From the NCBI RefSeq assembly GCF_001277195.1, contig NZ_CP012268.1:3410001-3474000 (forward strand): a stretch of DNA of 64,000 bases. Reading direction: 5' to 3'. This document shows, piece after piece, positions 58,668-64,000 of the stretch. The stretch's first letter is position 1. Every line of letters begins with the position of its first letter. The DNA comes from Cronobacter muytjensii ATCC 51329 (GTDB lineage Bacteria > Pseudomonadota > Gammaproteobacteria > Enterobacterales > Enterobacteriaceae). The notes under the pieces are model-generated. The model had not been told where the DNA came from and did no database searches. It saw nothing but the letters and a program-made list of their open reading frames with translations. Made by a program: the position numbers and the translations under genes.

Positions 58668-61523
58668 ATGGAAAAGACATATAACCCCCAAGATATCGAA
58701 CAGCCGCTTTACGAGCACTGGGAGCAGCAGGGCTATTTCAAACCCAACGGCGACGAGAGCCAGGAAAGCTTCTGCATCATGATCCCGCCGCCAAACGTCA
58801 CCGGCAGTTTGCATATGGGTCACGCCTTCCAGCAAACCATCATGGACACCATGATCCGCTACCAGCGCATGCAGGGAAAAAACACCCTGTGGCAGGTCGG
58901 TACTGACCACGCCGGTATCGCCACCCAGATGGTGGTTGAGCGTAAAATCGCCGCTGAAGAGGGCAAAACCCGCCACGATTACGGTCGCGACGCGTTCATC
59001 GACAAAATCTGGGAGTGGAAAGCGGAATCCGGCGGCACCATCACCCGCCAGATGCGTCGTCTGGGTAACTCGGTCGACTGGGAGCGCGAACGCTTCACTA
59101 TGGATGAAGGTCTTTCCAACGCGGTGAAAGAGGTCTTCGTCCGTCTTTATAAAGAAGATCTGATCTATCGCGGCAAGCGTCTCGTGAACTGGGACCCGAA
59201 ACTGCGTACCGCCATCTCTGACCTCGAAGTGGAAAACCGCGAGTCGAAAGGCTCCATGTGGCACATCCGCTACCCGCTGGCGGACGGCGCGAAAACCGCT
59301 GACGGCAAAGATTACCTGGTGGTCGCCACCACGCGTCCGGAAACCCTGCTGGGCGATACCGGCGTTGCCGTTAACCCGGAAGATCCTCGTTATAAAGATC
59401 TGATTGGTAAATTTGTCGTGCTGCCGCTGGTGAACCGCCGCATTCCGATCGTCGGCGATGAACACGCCGATATGGAAAAAGGCACCGGCTGCGTGAAGAT
59501 AACGCCAGCGCACGATTTCAACGACTACGAAGTGGGTCGTCGTCATCAGTTGCCGATGATCAACATCCTGACCTTTGACGGCGATATTCGCGAAAGCGCG
59601 GAAGTCTACGACACCAAAGGCAACGAATCTGACGTTTACTCAAACGAGATCCCGGCGCAGTTCCAGAAAATGGAGCGTTTCGCCGCGCGTAAAGCAATCG
59701 TGGCGGCCGTTGATGAACTCGGCCTGCTCGAAGAGATCAAACCGCATGACCTGACCGTGCCTTATGGCGATCGCGGCGGCGTGGTTATCGAACCGATGCT
59801 GACCGACCAGTGGTATGTGCGCGCCGATGTGCTGGCGAAGCCGGCGGTGGAAGCGGTTGAGAACGGCGATATCCAGTTTGTGCCGAAGCAGTACGAGAAC
59901 ATGTACTTCTCCTGGATGCGCGATATTCAGGACTGGTGTATCTCCCGTCAGCTCTGGTGGGGTCATCGCATCCCGGCGTGGTACGACGAGCAGGGCAACG
60001 TCTACGTTGGCCGCAGCGTTGACGAAGTGCGCCAGGAAAACAATCTCGGCGCGGATGTGGCGCTGCGCCAGGACGACGACGTGCTCGACACCTGGTTCTC
60101 CTCCGCGCTCTGGACATTCTCCACCCTCGGCTGGCCGGACAACACCGACGCGCTGCGTCAGTTCCACCCGACCAGCGTGATGGTCTCCGGCTTCGACATC
60201 ATTTTCTTCTGGATTGCCCGCATGATCATGATGACCATGCACTTCATCAAAGATGAAAACGGCAAGCCGCAGGTGCCGTTCCACACCGTCTACATGACCG
60301 GGCTTATCCGCGATGACGAAGGCCAGAAGATGTCCAAATCCAAGGGCAACGTGATTGACCCGCTGGATATGGTTGACGGCATTTCCCTGCCGGACCTGCT
60401 TGCCAAGCGCACCGGCAACATGATGCAGCCGCAGCTGGCGGAGAAAATCCGCAAGCGCACCGAGAAGCAGTTCCCGGACGGCATCGAGCCGCACGGCACC
60501 GACGCCCTGCGCTTCACTCTGGCGGCGCTGGCCTCGACCGGTCGCGATATCAACTGGGATATGAAGCGTCTCGAAGGCTACCGCAACTTCTGTAACAAAC
60601 TGTGGAACGCCAGCCGCTTCGTGCTGATGAATACCGAAGAGCAGGACTGCGGCTTCAACGGCGGCGAGAAAGTGCTGTCGCTGGCGGACCGCTGGATCCT
60701 GGCGGAATTCAACCAGACCGTGAAAGCGTACCGTGAGGCGCTGGATAACTTCCGCTTCGATATCGCGGCGGGCATCCTGTACGAATTCACCTGGAACCAG
60801 TTCTGCGACTGGTATCTGGAGCTCACCAAGCCGGTCATGAACGGCGGCTCTGAAGCCGAGCTGCGCGGCACCCGCAACACGCTGGTCACCGTGCTGGAAG
60901 GCCTGCTGCGTCTCGCGCACCCGATCATTCCGTTTATCACGGAAACCATCTGGCAGCGTGTGAAAGTGATTGCGGGCATCAATGCCGACACCATCATGCT
61001 GCAGCCGTTCCCGGCGTTTGACGCCTCACGCGTGGACGACGCGGCGCTGGCCGATACCGAGTGGCTGAAGCAGGCCATCATCGCCGTGCGCAACATCCGC
61101 GCCGAGATGAACATCGCGCCGGGCAAACCGCTGGAACTGCTGCTGCGTGGTTGCAGCGCTGACGCTGCGCGTCGTGTGAACGACAACCGCGGCTTCCTGC
61201 AGACGCTGGCGCGCCTCGAAAGCATCACCGTGCTGCCTGCCGATGACAAAGGTCCGGTATCCGTGACCAAAATTATCGACGGCGCCGAACTGCTGATCCC
61301 AATGGCGGGGCTTATTGATAAAGACGCCGAGCTAGCGCGTCTGGCTAAAGAAGTCGCCAAAATTGAAGGTGAAATCGGGCGCATCGAAAGCAAACTCGGT
61401 AATGAAGGCTTTGTGGCTCGCGCGCCGGAAGCCGTGATCGCGAAAGAACGTGAAAAACTCGCGGGCTATCACGAAGCGAAAGCGAAACTGATTGAACAGC
61501 AGGGCGTGATTAGCGCGCTTTAA
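58668..61523 (+). CDS. valS: Valyl-tRNA synthetase
   Basis: A 951-aa class Ia synthetase, the same size as E. coli ValS. It has the HIGH-type motif HMGH (residues 49-52 in SLHMGHAF), the editing (CP1) domain with TTRPETLLGD, the KMSKS loop (GQKMSKSKGN), the anticodon-binding domain and the C-terminal coiled-coil arm (about 880-951) that is characteristic of ValRS. A terminator follows. Confidence 0.98.
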   Translation: MEKTYNPQDIEQPLYEHWEQQGYFKPNGDESQESFCIMIPPPNVTGSLHMGHAFQQTIMDTMIRYQRMQGKNTLWQVGTDHAGIATQMVVERKIAAEEGKTRHDYGRDAFIDKIWEWKAESGGTITRQMRRLGNSVDWERERFTMDEGLSNAVKEVFVRLYKEDLIYRGKRLVNWDPKLRTAISDLEVENRESKGSMWHIRYPLADGAKTADGKDYLVVATTRPETLLGDTGVAVNPEDPRYKDLIGKFVVLPLVNRRIPIVGDEHADMEKGTGCVKITPAHDFNDYEVGRRHQLPMINILTFDGDIRESAEVYDTKGNESDVYSNEIPAQFQKMERFAARKAIVAAVDELGLLEEIKPHDLTVPYGDRGGVVIEPMLTDQWYVRADVLAKPAVEAVENGDIQFVPKQYENMYFSWMRDIQDWCISRQLWWGHRIPAWYDEQGNVYVGRSVDEVRQENNLGADVALRQDDDVLDTWFSSALWTFSTLGWPDNTDALRQFHPTSVMVSGFDIIFFWIARMIMMTMHFIKDENGKPQVPFHTVYMTGLIRDDEGQKMSKSKGNVIDPLDMVDGISLPDLLAKRTGNMMQPQLAEKIRKRTEKQFPDGIEPHGTDALRFTLAALASTGRDINWDMKRLEGYRNFCNKLWNASRFVLMNTEEQDCGFNGGEKVLSLADRWILAEFNQTVKAYREALDNFRFDIAAGILYEFTWNQFCDWYLELTKPVMNGGSEAELRGTRNTLVTVLEGLLRLAHPIIPFITETIWQRVKVIAGINADTIMLQPFPAFDASRVDDAALADTEWLKQAIIAVRNIRAEMNIAPGKPLELLLRGCSADAARRVNDNRGFLQTLARLESITVLPADDKGPVSVTKIIDGAELLIPMAGLIDKDAELARLAKEVAKIEGEIGRIESKLGNEGFVARAPEAVIAKEREKLAGYHEAKAKLIEQQGVISAL

Positions 61524-61538
61524 TTGCTGTGTTTAATG

Positions 61539-61566
61539 AAAAAGCCGGGGCGACCCGGCTTTTTTT
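61539..61566 (+). terminator. Intrinsic terminator of valS
   Basis: AAAAAGCCGGG-GCGA-CCCGGCTTTTT followed by further T residues, 16 bp after the valS stop codon. Confidence 0.9.
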
Positions 61567-61652
61567 ATTACTGCACGCGGCGATTAATTTCCCTTAATAC
61601 CAACGGGCGACATTATCCCCTGCCCGTTTATTCTGGCGGACGTAAAATATAA

Positions 61653-61682
61653 AAAAACGGCGCTCCTGAGAGCGCCGTTTTT
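61653..61682 (-). terminator. Intrinsic terminator of yjgN
   Basis: AAAAACGGCGCTC-CTGA-GAGCGCCGTTTTT; a T-run follows in both directions. It lies 35 bp past the yjgN stop codon. Confidence 0.85.
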
Positions 61683-61716
61683 ATTTACCCGGACGCGAGG
61701 CCCGGAGACGTATTTT

Positions 61717-62919
61717 TCAGAGTGCGAAAGGCAGAACGGAGAAACCGCGGCCCAGCACGCTTGCCGGATCGTTACGCGGCTGCTCGTCGTGATCGACCAG
61801 CGCCAGGTTATCCAGCTCGCCATCCACATGGGTATTTTCCAGCAGGTAGCGGGTCAGGCGCACTTTCGCCCACGGCCACGCCAGGCCAGCGGTAATACCG
61901 CAGACGATGAAATTGCTCAGGATCAGCCACACAAAGGTGCCGACGCTCGCGGTGGAGCGGAATTTGATACCGCCTTCGAGGGACATCTGCTGATAAGCGT
62001 AGTTACGCACTTTAACGAACGCGAAGCTAAAGCAGACCAGGATGCCGACAAGATAAACCATATAGGCCATGAACATAGTGGAGAACATCGACAAGCCCGC
62101 GCTCAGCATGGCTTCTTCGCTTGCTCCACCGTACAGGCTTAGCTGTAAAACCTGGGTCATCATCGGAACGACCATCACCATCACGATAACGATAAACGGC
62201 ACAAACAGCAGCATCGCTTTCAGGTAGATGAAGGTGCAGGTTTTGATGTTCAGGTTAATGGCGAAACGGTGTTTACCGTATTGCAGGTTATTGACCAGCA
62301 GCCCGTACCACTGGGCGGCGTAAATCCCCTGCATCAGCGCGGTACCGCCAAGGCCAACAACGGTGGAGAGCACAATGCCGACGATAATGCCGGTCAGGCT
62401 GGCGCTGGAGCCCGCGAGGGTAAACACCAGAGAGATAACTACAAAGATAAGCACGGCAATCAGCAGCGGGCAGCCGAGCATCACCCACCAGGCGCGCAGC
62501 GGGCTCGCTTTAAAGCTAAAACGCATCCCGTTAAGCTGGGTCATCAGCAGCTGGTAGCGCAGGCCCTGCATAATCAGGAACGGCGCGAAGGCGATAAACA
62601 GCACCACCATGCACAGCGTTAAAAAGGTATTCTCATGCACCGCGTTAATCAGGAACACGACGTAGAGGATAGCGAGGCACAGCCAGCCGACGAAAATCGC
62701 GCGGCCCGTGGCGTGGTAAGAAAAACGCGCGCCAGCAAGCTCCGTATTTTCATAGAAATAACGGCGCGCACGCACCATTGCCCAGGGTAAAAACAGCCCG
62801 GCGGTGAATACCGTTAACAGTATGTTGACCAGCCAGACGGGGAAATAACCACCGCCGCTGCCCTGAAACGAGAATGCGTGTGTCTTATTCCCTGCCAGGA
62901 ATTTATTATCGTCTGACAT
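61717..62919 (-). CDS. yjgN: DUF898 inner-membrane protein YjgN
   Basis: A 400-aa protein matching E. coli YjgN. Its DUF898 layout shows repeats of an F-S-Y-H-A-T-G-R type motif (RFSYHATGRAIFVGW, MRFSFKASPLRAWW, IKFRSTASVGTFVW), each followed by paired membrane helices, about ten segments in all. The function is unknown. It is convergent with valS and divergent from yjgM, as in E. coli. Confidence 0.92.
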   Translation of the reverse strand: MSDDNKFLAGNKTHAFSFQGSGGGYFPVWLVNILLTVFTAGLFLPWAMVRARRYFYENTELAGARFSYHATGRAIFVGWLCLAILYVVFLINAVHENTFLTLCMVVLFIAFAPFLIMQGLRYQLLMTQLNGMRFSFKASPLRAWWVMLGCPLLIAVLIFVVISLVFTLAGSSASLTGIIVGIVLSTVVGLGGTALMQGIYAAQWYGLLVNNLQYGKHRFAINLNIKTCTFIYLKAMLLFVPFIVIVMVMVVPMMTQVLQLSLYGGASEEAMLSAGLSMFSTMFMAYMVYLVGILVCFSFAFVKVRNYAYQQMSLEGGIKFRSTASVGTFVWLILSNFIVCGITAGLAWPWAKVRLTRYLLENTHVDGELDNLALVDHDEQPRNDPASVLGRGFSVLPFAL

Positions 62920-63096
62920 AACAATCCTTATTCTGTAAAAAAGAAAAAAAGCGCCGTTATAACCTTTAACTTCTTAGGGTTAATTCAGTGCGTACTTTAG
63001 TGTAATAAAGGCCAAAGAAGAATAATAGCAACCAATATTCCTGGGCTTGCGTGTCTCTTCTGGTAATGGTATTAAGCACAACATTATGTTGAATAT

Positions 63097-63618
63097 ATGA
63101 CATCAGAGCAGAAAATGAATGTTGAGGCGCCGGTTGACATTATCATGCGCCGGATGACGGCCGCGGATAACGCGACTGTCGCCCGGGTGATCCGCCAGGT
63201 TTCCGCAGAATATGGCCTGACCGCCGACAAAGGCTACACCGTCGCGGACCCGAATCTCGACGTGCTTTACACGCAATACAGCAAGCCGGGCCACGCGTAT
63301 TGGGTCGTGGAACTCGATGGCGACGTGGTGGGCGGCGGCGGTATCGCGCCGCTGGCGTGTAGCCAGACGGATATCTGCGAGCTGCAAAAAATGTATTTTC
63401 TGCCCGTCGCGCGCGGCAGAGGGCTTGCCAAAAAGCTGGCGCTGCAGGCGCTGGAATTCGCCCGCGCTCAGGGGTATCGCCGCTGCTACCTGGAAACCAC
63501 CGCGTTTTTAAAAGAGGCGATCGCGCTGTATGAACGTCTCGGTTTTACGCATATTTCCGAGCCGCTGGGCTGTACGGGGCATGTAGATTGCGAAGTCCGT
63601 ATGTTAAAAACGCTCTGA
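63097..63618 (+). CDS. yjgM: GNAT-family N-acetyltransferase YjgM
   Basis: A 173-aa acetyltransferase. The acetyl-CoA motif A (ELQKMYFLPVARGRGLAKKL) with R/Q-x-x-G-x-G/A is intact. It matches E. coli YjgM (167 aa) closely from VARVIRQVSAEYGLTADKGY on. The start may be 63097 or 63115 (MNVEAP), and neither has a strong ribosome-binding site. The substrate is not established from the sequence. Confidence 0.92.
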   Translation: MTSEQKMNVEAPVDIIMRRMTAADNATVARVIRQVSAEYGLTADKGYTVADPNLDVLYTQYSKPGHAYWVVELDGDVVGGGGIAPLACSQTDICELQKMYFLPVARGRGLAKKLALQALEFARAQGYRRCYLETTAFLKEAIALYERLGFTHISEPLGCTGHVDCEVRMLKTL

Positions 63619-63630
63619 AAGAATGAAATA

Positions 63631-63655
63631 AAAAAGCCGGGCTAACCCGGCTTTT
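63631..63655. terminator. Bidirectional terminator between yjgM and the right-edge gene
   Basis: AAAAAGCCGGG-CTAA-CCCGGCTTTTT, with A- and T-runs on both sides, between convergent genes. Confidence 0.9.
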
Positions 63656-63657
63656 TT

Positions 63658-64000
63658 TTATTGTTGCATGGAGATACGAATAGCCGGCCCCGCTTTTTCC
63701 GGCGGCAGTGCCAGCACGTCGCGCCAGAGTTCCTGCACCATGTTGCAGACCTGTTTTTCCTGGCCAACGCCTTTTTGCGGATCGGTAAAGACGTCAATCG
63801 TGTCGCCATATTTTGCCGCCAGCGCCTGGCCAATCGGGGCCAGCGTCTCTTCAGCCAGTTTCTGCTCTTCGCTCGTCACCTTATGCTGGTTCGGGCCGTA
63901 GCTTGCTGACAGCAGCTTCATCTCTACGTCCATCCGCTTCGCGATAACCTCTTTCGACAGCATCTGTACCGGGTTTACACCGCCTTTCACCTGCGGCATC
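63658..64000 (-). CDS. Hypothetical protein, probably partial at the right edge
   Basis: At least 113 codons, reading in part MPQVKGGVNPVQMLSKEVIA and ending ALPPEKAGPAIRISMQQ. The first visible Met is one base from the window edge and may be internal. The mix of Lys, Glu and Gln with a single Cys (QVCNMVQELW) suggests a soluble or periplasmic protein; a signal peptide would lie outside the window. I recognise no family. Confidence 0.6.
   Translation of the reverse strand, partial: MPQVKGGVNPVQMLSKEVIAKRMDVEMKLLSASYGPNQHKVTSEEQKLAEETLAPIGQALAAKYGDTIDVFTDPQKGVGQEKQVCNMVQELWRDVLALPPEKAGPAIRISMQQ

Noticed and set aside
1..64000. CRISPR array, insertion sequence or complete transposon
   Set aside because: I saw no regularly spaced identical repeats, no Cas genes, and no transposase or IS-type terminal inverted repeats. 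The repeats found are hairpins of the REP or terminator type.

Overview
The window is enterobacterial chromosome with high GC and dense gene packing. Many products (Tsr, AscF/B/G, YjiS, SymE, YjiR, YjiN, GldA, Ahr, LptF/G, PepA, HolC, ValS, YjgN, YjgM) read as close homologues of E. coli proteins, but the gene order is not that of E. coli. The galactan-utilisation locus, the tsr/yjiN block lying next to leuX, and the type of accessory genes point to Cronobacter or a near relative (Franconibacter, Siccibacter, Enterobacter). The genus is an inference from gene content.

Layout. 1-6.4 kb: tsr (3' end cut by the window) behind a sigma-28 promoter, an unknown membrane protein and a subtilisin-type (S8) autotransporter. 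6.9-10.7 kb: a translationally coupled codB-pucR-codA operon for cytosine use. 10.9-15.1 kb: ascFB for beta-glucosides with divergent ascG. 15.2-17.8 kb: a marR-hlyD-DUF2955 efflux operon. 17.9-29.5 kb: a complete galactan (arabinogalactan) system with LacI-type regulator, LamB-type porin, GH53 endo-galactanase, GH42 beta-galactosidase, binding protein, two permeases and an ATPase, plus a solitary PTS EIIB domain. Polymer would be cut by GanB, enter through the porin and ABC importer, and be hydrolysed by GanA in the cytoplasm. Candidate CRP sites and a repeated candidate GanR motif lie upstream of both divergent transcription starts.

29.5-33.6 kb carries symE (LexA box), yjiS, yjiR, yjiN and a DUF2569 gene. 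33.6-40.1 kb is an AT-richer accessory stretch ending at tRNA leuX. It holds a polymorphic-toxin-like protein with three tandem small paralogues, the third broken by a stop codon, then gldA, then two effector/immunity-like units (HEMGH metallopeptidase plus lipoprotein, and a second lipoprotein preceded by a C-terminal remnant of a similar effector), a DUF1493 gene and an XRE regulator without a normal start codon. No integrase, VgrG or Hcp gene is visible.

40.4-51.5 kb holds an HNH endonuclease/methyltransferase pair, a LuxR-type regulator, and a cluster that looks like a chromosomal lysis or release cassette: two DUF2589 proteins, a T4-type lysozyme, a secreted barnase-like protein lacking catalytic residues, and two small three-helix membrane proteins with basic tails. 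A nearby secreted-protein gene has an upstream region clearly homologous to that of the cassette, so the two units are probably co-regulated. The aldehyde reductase ahr follows, then a three-gene operon with a CxxC-repeat membrane protein and a PD-(D/E)XK nuclease.

51.8-64 kb is mostly core: a fused ATP-dependent dihydroxyacetone kinase, lptG/lptF, pepA, a cluster of three REP-like hairpins, holC-valS, yjgN, yjgM and a partial gene at the right edge.
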